The notes beneath the pieces are model-generated. The model saw only the letters and a list, made by a program, of their open reading frames with translations. It did no database searches and was not told the DNA's origin. Positions 47,026 through 56,561 of a DNA stretch of 64,000 nucleotides are shown one piece after another (the first letter of the stretch is position 1; each line of letters begins with the position of its first letter). The stretch is taken from positions 1 to 64,000 of the forward strand of contig JAHFRP010000008.1 of assembly GCA_023266195.1 (NCBI GenBank), given 5' to 3'. Made by a program: the position numbers and the translations under genes. Source of the stretch: Sulfuricella sp. GTDB taxonomy: Bacteria; Pseudomonadota; Gammaproteobacteria; Burkholderiales; Sulfuricellaceae.

Positions 47026-47516
47026 TGGACGACGCGCTTTACCAGCTGGCCGAGACCGTTGGCCAGGCGCTCCGGCAGCGCGGCATGATGCTGGCCACAG
47101 CGGAGTCCTGCACCGGCGGCTGGGTCGGCGAGGCGATGACCGCGGTGCCGGGCAGCTCCGGCTGGTTCGACCGCGGCTTCATCACCTACACCAACCAATC
47201 GAAGCAGGACATGCTCGGGGTCGCCGCGGCGACGCTGGCCGCGCACGGCGCGGTAAGTGAGCCGACGGTGCGGGAGATGGCGGCCGGCGCGCTGAAAAAC
47301 AGCCGCGCCCAGGCGGCGCTGGCGATCAGCGGCATCGCCGGCCCCGGCGGCGGCACGGCGCAAAAGCCGGTGGGCACGGTGTGGTTCGCCTGGGCCTTCG
47401 CCGACGGTACGGTGGCGAGCGAATCGCGGGTATTTGCCGGCGACCGCGGCGCCGTGCGGCGGCAGGCGGTGGATTATGCGCTGCGGGGGCTGCTGGCGCG
47501 GCTGGACGGCCTGTAG
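47025..47516 (+). CDS. pncC: nicotinamide-nucleotide amidohydrolase PncC (CinA C-terminal domain)
   Basis: This 163-residue stand-alone CinA C-terminal domain deamidates NMN to NaMN in NAD recycling. It has MLATAESCTGGWVGEAMT, the VPGSSGWFDRGFITYTN block, and ALAISGIAGPGGGTAQKPVGTVW-type sequence with the conserved Gly-rich loop. The ATG overlaps the pgpA TGA by one base. An ATG three codons upstream (47016) is possible. Confidence 0.93.
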   Translation: MDDALYQLAETVGQALRQRGMMLATAESCTGGWVGEAMTAVPGSSGWFDRGFITYTNQSKQDMLGVAAATLAAHGAVSEPTVREMAAGALKNSRAQAALAISGIAGPGGGTAQKPVGTVWFAWAFADGTVASESRVFAGDRGAVRRQAVDYALRGLLARLDGL

Positions 47517-47563
47517 CGGCCGGCACTGGTCGGACGGATTAGTGAAATGGCATTTTTCCCGGC

Positions 47564-47592
47564 TTACCGGCGCGGCGCACTTGTGACATAAT
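47564..47592 (+). promoter_or_regulatory. candidate promoter of recA
   Basis: CATAAT at 47587-47592 lies 17 bp after TTACCG at 47564-47569. No CTG-N10-CAG LexA box of the enterobacterial type is visible between pncC and recA. Confidence 0.3.
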
Positions 47593-47622
47593 CGAACAAT
47601 TGATTTTTTTGAGGGAAACACC

Positions 47623-48654
47623 ATGGACGAAAACAGAAGCAAGGCGCTCGCCGCGGCCTTGAGCCAGATCGAAAAGCAGTTCGGCAAGGGCTCCATCATG
47701 CGCCTGGGCGACGGCGAAGTGGTCCAGGATATCCAGGTGGTTTCCACCGGCTCGCTCGGTCTCGATATCGCGCTCGGCGTGGGCGGCCTGCCGCGCGGCC
47801 GGGTGGTGGAAATCTACGGCCCGGAATCTTCCGGCAAGACCACGCTGACCCTGCAGGTGATCGCGGAGATGCAGAAGCTGGGCGGCACCGCCGCATTCAT
47901 CGACGCGGAGCACGCGCTCGACCCGCAATACGCGCAGAAGCTCGGCGTCAACGTCGCCGACCTGCTGATTTCCCAGCCCGACACCGGCGAGCAGGCGCTG
48001 GAAATCGCCGACATGCTGGTGCGCTCCGGCTCGGTGGATATCGTGGTGATCGACTCGGTGGCGGCCCTCACCCCCAAGGCCGAAATCGAAGGCGAGATGG
48101 GCGATTCCCACATGGGTTTGCAAGCGCGGCTGATGTCGCAGGCGCTGCGCAAACTCACCGGCAACATCAAGCGCACCAATACCCTGGTGATCTTCATCAA
48201 CCAGATCCGCATGAAAATCGGCGTCATGTTCGGCAACCCGGAAACCACCACCGGCGGCAATGCGCTCAAGTTCTACGCCTCGGTGCGCCTGGACATCCGC
48301 CGCACCGGCGCGATCAAGAAGGGCGAGGAAGTCATCGGCTCGGAAACCCGCGTCAAGGTGGTCAAGAACAAGGTCTCGCCGCCGTTCAAGCAGGCCGAAT
48401 TCGACATCCTCTACGGCGAAGGCATCTCGCGCGAGGGCGAAATCATCGAGCTCGGTGTGGCGCACAAATTCATCGAGAAATCCGGCGCCTGGTACAGCTA
48501 CAAGGGTGAGAAAATCGGCCAGGGCAAGGACAACTCGCGCGAATACCTGAAGGAGCACAAGGACATCGCCGCCGAGATCGAGGGCAAGGTCCGCGCCGCG
48601 GTGAGCGTGCGCGGCCTGCCCACCGTCGTCGATCCCGACACCGTGGATGCCTGA
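47623..48654 (+). CDS. recA: recombinase RecA
   Basis: This is a 343-residue protein. Walker A is [13 protein letters not shown], then [20 protein letters not shown], the L1/L2 DNA-binding region ([40 protein letters not shown]) and the acidic C-terminus. It catalyses strand exchange and SOS LexA cleavage. Its regulator recX follows after a repeat. Confidence 0.99.
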   Translation: MDENRSKALAAALSQIEKQFGKGSIMRLGDGEVVQDIQVVSTGSLGLDIALGVGGLPRGRVVEIYGPESSGKTTLTLQVIAEMQKLGGTAAFIDAEHALDPQYAQKLGVNVADLLISQPDTGEQALEIADMLVRSGSVDIVVIDSVAALTPKAEIEGEMGDSHMGLQARLMSQALRKLTGNIKRTNTLVIFINQIRMKIGVMFGNPETTTGGNALKFYASVRLDIRRTGAIKKGEEVIGSETRVKVVKNKVSPPFKQAEFDILYGEGISREGEIIELGVAHKFIEKSGAWYSYKGEKIGQGKDNSREYLKEHKDIAAEIEGKVRAAVSVRGLPTVVDPDTVDA

Positions 48655-48689
48655 ACCCAGCCGATTGATTCAAAGTCGCGAAGCGACAC

Positions 48690-48785
48690 TTCATCACCCT
48701 CGCCCGTCTCGCCGTGGTCGCTGCGCAGCAGCGGGAACCCGGCGGGGACACTCCTTGCGGGTGCAGGGAGAGGGCAGGGGTGAGG
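48690..48785. repeat. CCCTCGCCC...GGGAGAGGG repeat between recA and recX
   Basis: CACCCTCGCCCGTCTCGCCG and GGGTGCAGGGAGAGGGCAGG are the arms of the dispersed palindrome, here with an intervening ~45 bp. The trailing GTGAGGGAGA provides the ribosome-binding site of recX. Confidence 0.7.
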
Positions 48786-48794
48786 GAGACGGTC

Positions 48795-49247
48795 ATGGCG
48801 GATAACGCCATGACCGTCAGGCAGCGCGCCCTGGCGTATCTGGCGCGGCGCGAGTACACGCGCGACGAACTGGCGCGCAAGCTTGCGCCGCATTGCGAAG
48901 ACGAAGACGAAATCGCCGCGCTGCTGGAGGACTTCCAGCAGCGCGGCTGGCTTTCCGAGCAGCGTTTTATCGAGCAGACGGTGCATGCCCGGCAAGCCAG
49001 GTTCGGTTCCCGGCGCATCGCGCACGAGCTGAAGGAAAAAGGCGTCAGCGCCGAGGCGATCGAGGCCGCGCTGCCGCAGCTAAAGGAAAGCGAGCTGGAG
49101 ACCGCCCGCGCCGTATGGCAGAAAAAATTCGGCCGGCCGCCGGAAGGCGCCAGTGAACGCGCAAAGCAGATGCGCTTTTTGATGAGCCGGGGCTTCGGCA
49201 TGGAAACGATACGCAGGGTGATGCAAGGGAACGCGGAGGAAGAATGA
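48795..49247 (+). CDS. recX: regulatory protein RecX
   Basis: This 150-residue helical-repeat protein has RALAYLARREYTRDELARKL, LEDFQQRGWLSEQRFIEQTV and RRIAHELKEKGVSAEAIEAA, the three-helix repeats of RecX, which caps RecA filaments. The ATG at 48795 matches the family start. Its TGA overlaps the ATG of the HEPN gene (ATGA), coupling the toxin-like module to the recA-recX region. Confidence 0.94.
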   Translation: MADNAMTVRQRALAYLARREYTRDELARKLAPHCEDEDEIAALLEDFQQRGWLSEQRFIEQTVHARQARFGSRRIAHELKEKGVSAEAIEAALPQLKESELETARAVWQKKFGRPPEGASERAKQMRFLMSRGFGMETIRRVMQGNAEEE

Positions 49248-49627
49248 TCGTCTTGTCGCCTTTGAAGAAAGCACTGGCTTCCCTCAATGCCGCGCTACAA
49301 CAGCCGAAGGACGAGTTCGTCCGCGACGCCGCCATTCAGCGTTTCGAATACACCTACGAGCTTGCCTGGAAGATGCTCAAGCGCCATCTCGATGAAAGCG
49401 AGGGGTCGGCCGCGATCGACCCGCTTTCGCGGAAAGACTTGTTCCGGCTCGGCGGCGAGCGCGGCATCATCGAAAACGTCGAGGCCTGGTTCGCCTACCA
49501 CCGGGCGCGCAACGAAACGTCGCACACCTACGATGCCGACAAGGCGGAACAGGTTTATGCCACGGCACGGCAGTTTGCCGGGGACGCCGAAAAACTGCTG
49601 CTGGAGCTGGAGCGGCGCAATGCTTGA
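49244..49627 (+). CDS. HEPN-domain protein (nucleotidyltransferase substrate-binding, HI0074 family)
   Basis: This 127-residue all-helical protein of the HI0074/HEPN type has IQRFEYTYELAWKMLKRHLD as the long second helix. The motif RARNETSHTYD contains the HEPN Arg-Asn-x3-His (Arg89, Asn90, His94). In the known MNT/HEPN systems this domain is an RNase toxin that the MNT partner silences by adding AMP. GGAGGAAG lies before the ATG, which overlaps the recX stop; the 3' end overlaps the MNT gene by 8 bp. Confidence 0.88.
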   Translation: MIVLSPLKKALASLNAALQQPKDEFVRDAAIQRFEYTYELAWKMLKRHLDESEGSAAIDPLSRKDLFRLGGERGIIENVEAWFAYHRARNETSHTYDADKAEQVYATARQFAGDAEKLLLELERRNA

Positions 49628-49910
49628 ATTGTCTCCCGAACAGCTGCGCATCGCCCGCGAAATCCTGCACCGGCGCGTGCCGGGTTTGCCGGTTTGGGCG
49701 TTCGGCTCGCGGGTGACGGGCAAGGCGAGGAAATATTCCGACCTGGATCTGGCGGTCGGCGGCGACCAGCCCTTGTCCTTGGCCGTGCTGGCTGAAATGG
49801 AGCATGACTTTTCCGAATCCGATCTGGCCTTCCGGGTGGATATCGTGGATTGGGCGAGCGCCAGCGAGGAATTCAAGGCGGCGGTGGCGAATCAGCTTCA
49901 CCGGCTGTAG
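49620..49910 (+). CDS. MNT-type nucleotidyltransferase (antitoxin-like partner)
   Basis: This 96-residue protein has the signature AFGSRVTGKARKYSDLDLAV (Gly29-Ser30, Asp41, Asp43) and a third acidic residue in FRVDIVDWA (Asp74), so the catalytic site looks complete. It should modify or neutralise the adjacent HEPN protein. The TAG stop is part of a half REP sequence (49907-49930), indicating that the end of the gene coincides with a repeat boundary. Confidence 0.88.
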   Translation: MLELSPEQLRIAREILHRRVPGLPVWAFGSRVTGKARKYSDLDLAVGGDQPLSLAVLAEMEHDFSESDLAFRVDIVDWASASEEFKAAVANQLHRL

Positions 49911-49930
49911 GAGCGGCCTCCCGGCCGCGA
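49907..49930. repeat. half copy of the GTAGGAGCGGCC repeat
   Basis: GTAGGAGCGGCCTCCCGGCC and the following bases are identical to one arm of the palindrome at 9292-9348. The facing arm is absent. It contains the stop codon of the MNT gene. Confidence 0.8.
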
Positions 49931-49981
49931 TAGCCTGCGCAAAATAATTAAGATTAATGATAGTTGGAGCGTTAAAAAGCA

Positions 49982-52606
<2,625 letters not shown>

Positions 52607-52658
52607 CGCAATGGGTAGGGCGGTTCCTCACTTGCAGCATTAAAAATATGGATGAAAT

Positions 52659-54128
52659 ATGCAAAATAGTGAAATTAGAGAGTCAACAAAAATAGGGCTA
52701 CTCAAAAAAGTTCGAGATCATGACTACGGTCGATATTTACTAAAAGCCAGCATAATCAAAATCAGAGGTTTTTCGGAGGAGGATATAACATTTGATTTCC
52801 CAGTCACAGCCCTCATTGGACCCAATGGAAGCGGAAAGTCATCTGTATTGGGTGTGGCAGGATGCGCTTACAAAAACATTAAGCCAGGAATGTTTTTCCC
52901 GAAAAGCACAGTCGGTGATGAATCAATGTCAGGCTGGCGAATTGAATATGAATTAATTGATAAAAAACTCAACCCAAAACAGTTAACAAAGCGGTCATCA
53001 AATTTCCGACAAGCCAAGTGGGTAAGAGGGGAGGTCGCGGATAGGGATATATTACTCTTCGGAATTGAACGAACAGTTCCGGCTGGAGAAAAGGCAAGAT
53101 ACAAACAACTCATGCGATCAACTTACGTTCATCGCCCCCCTTTGGAGCCAATCGACCCAGAGGTGGCAAAGCAAGTGGAGCATATTCTCGGAAAATCGGT
53201 CTCAGACTACCAAGTCACCAAATATGGGTCGGATGACACATTTCTTGTTGGGCGCACCGACGGGAACAAATTCTCAGAATTCCATTTTGGCGCAGGTGAA
53301 TCATCCATAATCCGAATGGTGACAAAAATTGAGCAAGCCTCTCAGAATAGCTTGATCCTCATAGAAGAAATTGAAAATGGCCTGCACCCAGTTGCTACTC
53401 GTCGCATAGTTGAATACCTTATCGATGTAGCGGCACGGAAATCAGTTCAGGCAATATTCACAACCCATAGCGATTACGCTCTTTCCCCTCTGCCAAATGA
53501 AGCCATATGGGCAAGCATCAGCGGCAAACTACGTCAAGGAAAACTCTCCGTAGAGGCTTTGCGTGCAGTATCAGGTCGCGTTGACAAGAAACTGGCGATT
53601 TTCGTGGAAGATGAGTTCGCAAAAACCTGGGTTGATGCAATTTTACGCGAGAAGCTTGGGGCCGTTTATGACCAAGTGGAGGTTCATGCCGTCCATGGAG
53701 ACGGAAATGCCGTCAAAACGCATTTGGGCCATCAAGCAAATCCTGCAATTAATTTCAAATCGCTATGCGTGATTGATGGGGATTCAAAGCAGAATAAAGA
53801 CCCGGAAATTGGAGTTTATCGTCTTCCCGGCTCACAGCCCGAATTGTCGGTATTTGATTCAGTAAAGGAAAAGCTGGATGAAAATATTGCCATACTTACA
53901 GTTTCTTGCCAGCGAGCACCAGAGGCCCAAACATCAGTAAAGAGTTCGATCGAAGAGGTAGCCAGAACCAACAGAGATCCGCATGTAATTTTTAATCAAA
54001 TCGGCATAAAAATTGGCTTTGTAGCTGAGGCAATTGTTCGAGGTGCATTTTTGGCTCTTTGGATGCGTTCAAACCAAGAATTCTGCGATGAACTTGCTGC
54101 TGCGGTTCAGTCTCGCATCGGAACCTAA
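52659..54128 (+). CDS. OLD-family-like ATPase with C-terminal TOPRIM domain
   Basis: This 489-residue protein has an N-terminal SMC/ABC-type ATPase: Walker A LIGPNGSGKSSVLGVA (about 53-68), signature region FGAGESSIIRMVTKIEQ, Walker B LILIEEIENGLHP and H-loop FTTHSDYAL. The C-terminal TOPRIM segment has IFVEDEFAKTWVDAIL (metal-binding Glu), VHGDGNAV and CVIDGDSKQNKD (DxD). This is the layout of single-gene OLD nucleases, a family with phage-defence members. No helicase (GajB-like) or other partner is adjacent. Codons are visibly AT-richer than in flanking genes, suggesting horizontal gain. Confidence 0.8.
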   Translation: MQNSEIRESTKIGLLKKVRDHDYGRYLLKASIIKIRGFSEEDITFDFPVTALIGPNGSGKSSVLGVAGCAYKNIKPGMFFPKSTVGDESMSGWRIEYELIDKKLNPKQLTKRSSNFRQAKWVRGEVADRDILLFGIERTVPAGEKARYKQLMRSTYVHRPPLEPIDPEVAKQVEHILGKSVSDYQVTKYGSDDTFLVGRTDGNKFSEFHFGAGESSIIRMVTKIEQASQNSLILIEEIENGLHPVATRRIVEYLIDVAARKSVQAIFTTHSDYALSPLPNEAIWASISGKLRQGKLSVEALRAVSGRVDKKLAIFVEDEFAKTWVDAILREKLGAVYDQVEVHAVHGDGNAVKTHLGHQANPAINFKSLCVIDGDSKQNKDPEIGVYRLPGSQPELSVFDSVKEKLDENIAILTVSCQRAPEAQTSVKSSIEEVARTNRDPHVIFNQIGIKIGFVAEAIVRGAFLALWMRSNQEFCDELAAAVQSRIGT

Positions 54129-54390
54129 CGAATAACAAACCTCGGGGTCTTGCGTCAACGTATCTTCCACGTCATTCCATTGCCCTACCCGGGTTGGATG
54201 AGCCTTCGGACGGGTCAAGAATTTCCATATTTTTCGCATTTTTGAAAATTACTTGGAAATCCGTTTGTGGTCGATTGCTTACACGACAAAGCGTAGCCTG
54301 GAGCAACGAGCCGTGTTTGGAGTGCTGGCTTTTTGAGTCGGAACGCCATACAATGAACTAGGTTGCGAACTGGTTCATATGGGGGTTGCC
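54129..54390. other. 262-bp gap in the accessory island
   Basis: No gene is visible. The gap holds GCCCTACCC at 54182-54190, which is the inverse of GGGTAGGGC at 52613-52621 just after alaS. It also holds TCATTCCATTGCCCT at 54172-54186, which recurs with one mismatch at 55066-55080. The rest is AT-rich and may carry the promoter of the toxin-antitoxin pair (CATACAAT near 54346). Confidence 0.5.
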
Positions 54391-54633
54391 ATGTTTCAGG
54401 AAGTCGGCGCTTTCGACGCCAAAGCTAAATTGTCCGAGCTCCTGCGTGCAGTCGGACACGGGCAACGGTACACGATCACTGTTAGGGGCAAACCTGTTGC
54501 CGATCTCGTTCCGAGCGAAACTGCCGTGCATTCCGACGTGCATGCGGCAGTCGCCTCCATGCGCGCGTTCAAGAAAATTCAGGGCGTCACTGCCCAGGAC
54601 ATTGGCGAAATGATTGCAGAAGGCCGTCGATGA
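54391..54633 (+). CDS. Phd/YefM-type antitoxin
   Basis: This 80-residue protein begins MFQEVGAFDAKAKLSELLRA and continues RYTITVRGKPVADLVPSE, the DNA-binding Phd/YefM N-terminal pattern. The C-terminal helix (FKKIQGVTAQDIGEMIAEGR) would wrap the toxin. The ATG at 54391 follows GGGGG at a good distance; an upstream ATG (54379) lacks such a site. It overlaps the PIN gene by 4 bp. Antitoxins of this kind repress their own promoter. Confidence 0.88.
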   Translation: MFQEVGAFDAKAKLSELLRAVGHGQRYTITVRGKPVADLVPSETAVHSDVHAAVASMRAFKKIQGVTAQDIGEMIAEGRR

Positions 54634-55049
54634 CCTTAATAATCGATGCGTCCATGGCGCTGGCGTGGATATACTCACGCGAGAAGCCAGACGAAGCCGC
54701 CTGTGCTGACAAAGCGTTGCAAGCAACAACTGAAATGGCAATTGTGGTTCCTTCGCTTTGGCATACTGAAATTGCGAACGCGCTGTTGGTTGGCGAGCGG
54801 CGGAAGGTCGTCACGGAAGCACAGTCAATTGACTTTCTGGCGCGGTTATCTCGCCTTCCAATTGCGGTTGACGATGTGCCTACGGCATTGCGCCAAGATC
54901 AGGTAATGGCTCTCGCGAGGGAACATGGCCTAACCGCGTATGACGCCACATACCTGGATTTGGCGCTGCGCATGGGCGCTGCTCTGGCGACGTTTGACGG
55001 AAAGCTTGCGGGCGCAATGCAACGCGCTGGCGGCGAGTTGTTCGCATAG
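54630..55049 (+). CDS. PIN-domain toxin (VapC type)
   Basis: This 139-residue PIN ribonuclease has Asp6 in LIIDASMALAW, Glu47 in LWHTEIANALL, an Asp in LTAYDATYLDLALR and a further Asp in LATFDGKLAGAM, so all four metal-binding acidic positions are present. VapC enzymes cleave tRNA or rRNA and are held inactive by the cognate antitoxin encoded immediately upstream. Confidence 0.9.
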   Translation: MTLIIDASMALAWIYSREKPDEAACADKALQATTEMAIVVPSLWHTEIANALLVGERRKVVTEAQSIDFLARLSRLPIAVDDVPTALRQDQVMALAREHGLTAYDATYLDLALRMGAALATFDGKLAGAMQRAGGELFA

Positions 55050-55154
55050 CTTGGCAGAGGAAAGCTCATTCCATTGTCCTGCGCTGGCTGGCATGGGCGT
55101 GCCGAGGTGATTTTTAGGTCTGTTGGGCGCGGAGTGCCCAGCCAGAATTAACCC

Positions 55155-56396
55155 TTACAAACCCTCAGCCGTTTCCTTGAGCGCGTTCGCCCAGCGCATG
55201 GCTTCCAGCTGGGCCTGGGTCAGGTCGCTTTGCTTGAGCTGCATTTTCACCCGAAGCTCGGCGGCCGCGTCGAAGTCGTTCTGCTCCAGTTTTTCCGCCA
55301 ACAGCAGGAGTTCGCCCAGTTTGCCGTCGCGATTGAGCAAGGCATTTTCCACTTCGCCGGCCAGGTTGACCTGGCGCACCACTTCTTCCATCGGCATGCC
55401 GAGCAGAGTATCGAGCAGGGACATGATGCCGGTCATGAAGGCGCGGTCGTGGAAATCCTTGTCCTTCCGCGCCTGCGCGACGGCGAGCAGTTCCATCAGC
55501 TTGCCGCGCGTGGCGGCGAGTTCCAGTAGCGGGCTGTGCAGGTCGCCGCCCTCATTGACGAACAGCAGGAGCTGAAGCCAGCGCTGGAGTTGCTGCCGGC
55601 CCAGCACGACCAGGGCCTGCTTGAGCGAGCCGATCTTGTATCGCATCCCCATCGCCACCGAGTTCACCAGGCGCAGCAGGTTGTAGCTCAGCGAGGGGTC
55701 GTGCTTGAAGACTTGTTCGATGGCGCCGGTGTCGGCATCGTCGAGCACCAGGCCGAGCAATTGCATCAGGGGCAGCTTCGAGGTGTCGGCGCGCTTGCCG
55801 CTGAGGACCATCGGACGGGCATAGTAATAGCCCTGGAACAGGTCGAAACCGAGATCTTTGCAGCGGGTGGCCTGCTCGATATGCTCGACCTTTTCCGCCA
55901 GCAGCTTGAGCGGCCAGTGCTTGAGGAACCCGACGCTACGCTCCAATGCGTCCGGCCCGATCAGCGGCAGGTCCACCTTGACCACCTCCACGATCTCGAA
56001 CAACGGCTCGAATTGCGCGTCGCCGGCGAAGTCGTCGAGCGCCAGGCTGAAGCCCATTTGCTTGAGTTCGCGGCTGCGCTCGATGACCTGGTCGGTGACC
56101 TCGATGGTTTCGAGCAGCTCGATCACCACCTTGTCGCGCGGCAGCAATTCGATCAGGTCGGACAGCAAGAGGTCGGCGCTGACGTTGATGAAGCCTTTCT
56201 TGTCGCCGAGCACGCTGGCGATGCCCAGCTCGCTGAAAGCCTGGACGATGACGCGGGCGCTGGCCTGGAGGTCGTCCGCGACATGCGCCTCGGGGCCGGT
56301 GTCGGAACGGAACAGCAACTCGTAGGCGACGATGTGCTGCTCGCGGTTGAGGATGGGCTGGCGGCCGAGAAAAATGTCTTGCAGGCTGTTGGGCAT
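55155..56396 (-). CDS. degenerate EAL plus HDOD domain signalling protein
   Basis: This is a 413-residue protein. The N-terminal EAL-like domain (about 5-200) begins FLGRQPILNREQHIVAYELLF, with YELLF in place of EAL, and lacks other catalytic acidic motifs, so it should not hydrolyse cyclic-di-GMP. The HDOD domain (about 205-400) has LPLMQLLGLVLDDADTGAIE and LLRLVNSVAMGM. It is a YuxH-like regulatory scaffold with two intact folds. It lies alone, minus strand, between the island and the pyruvate dehydrogenase operon. Confidence 0.88.
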   Translation of the reverse strand: MPNSLQDIFLGRQPILNREQHIVAYELLFRSDTGPEAHVADDLQASARVIVQAFSELGIASVLGDKKGFINVSADLLLSDLIELLPRDKVVIELLETIEVTDQVIERSRELKQMGFSLALDDFAGDAQFEPLFEIVEVVKVDLPLIGPDALERSVGFLKHWPLKLLAEKVEHIEQATRCKDLGFDLFQGYYYARPMVLSGKRADTSKLPLMQLLGLVLDDADTGAIEQVFKHDPSLSYNLLRLVNSVAMGMRYKIGSLKQALVVLGRQQLQRWLQLLLFVNEGGDLHSPLLELAATRGKLMELLAVAQARKDKDFHDRAFMTGIMSLLDTLLGMPMEEVVRQVNLAGEVENALLNRDGKLGELLLLAEKLEQNDFDAAAELRVKMQLKQSDLTQAQLEAMRWANALKETAEGL

Positions 56397-56476
56397 GTAA
56401 ATCTCCTGCCCGCCATAGTGACGTCTAAAACGCCGCGGATCAAGCCCTGCGAGGTGGTCGGTCGGGGCGTAGTGCG

Positions 56477-56553
56477 GTAGGTCGGTTCAAGCGTAGCGGA
56501 ACCGAAGATTCCGGCGCGGTAACGTCGGTTCCGCTACGCTTGAACCGACCTAC
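56477..56553. repeat. long palindrome downstream of lpdA
   Basis: GTAGGTCGGTTCAAGCGTAG starts a 29-bp arm that is matched by its complement after a 19-base loop. It shares the GTAGGTCGG end with the element at 42499. Lying nine bases past the lpdA stop, it may limit read-through or protect the mRNA 3' end. Confidence 0.85.
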
Positions 56554-56561
56554 GAGTCTGA

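Noticed and set aside
54120-54150. CCTAACGAATAACAA after the OLD-like gene as an integron attC site
   Set aside because: There is no matching GTTRGGC-type core site downstream, no integrase, and no second cassette boundary of the right form.
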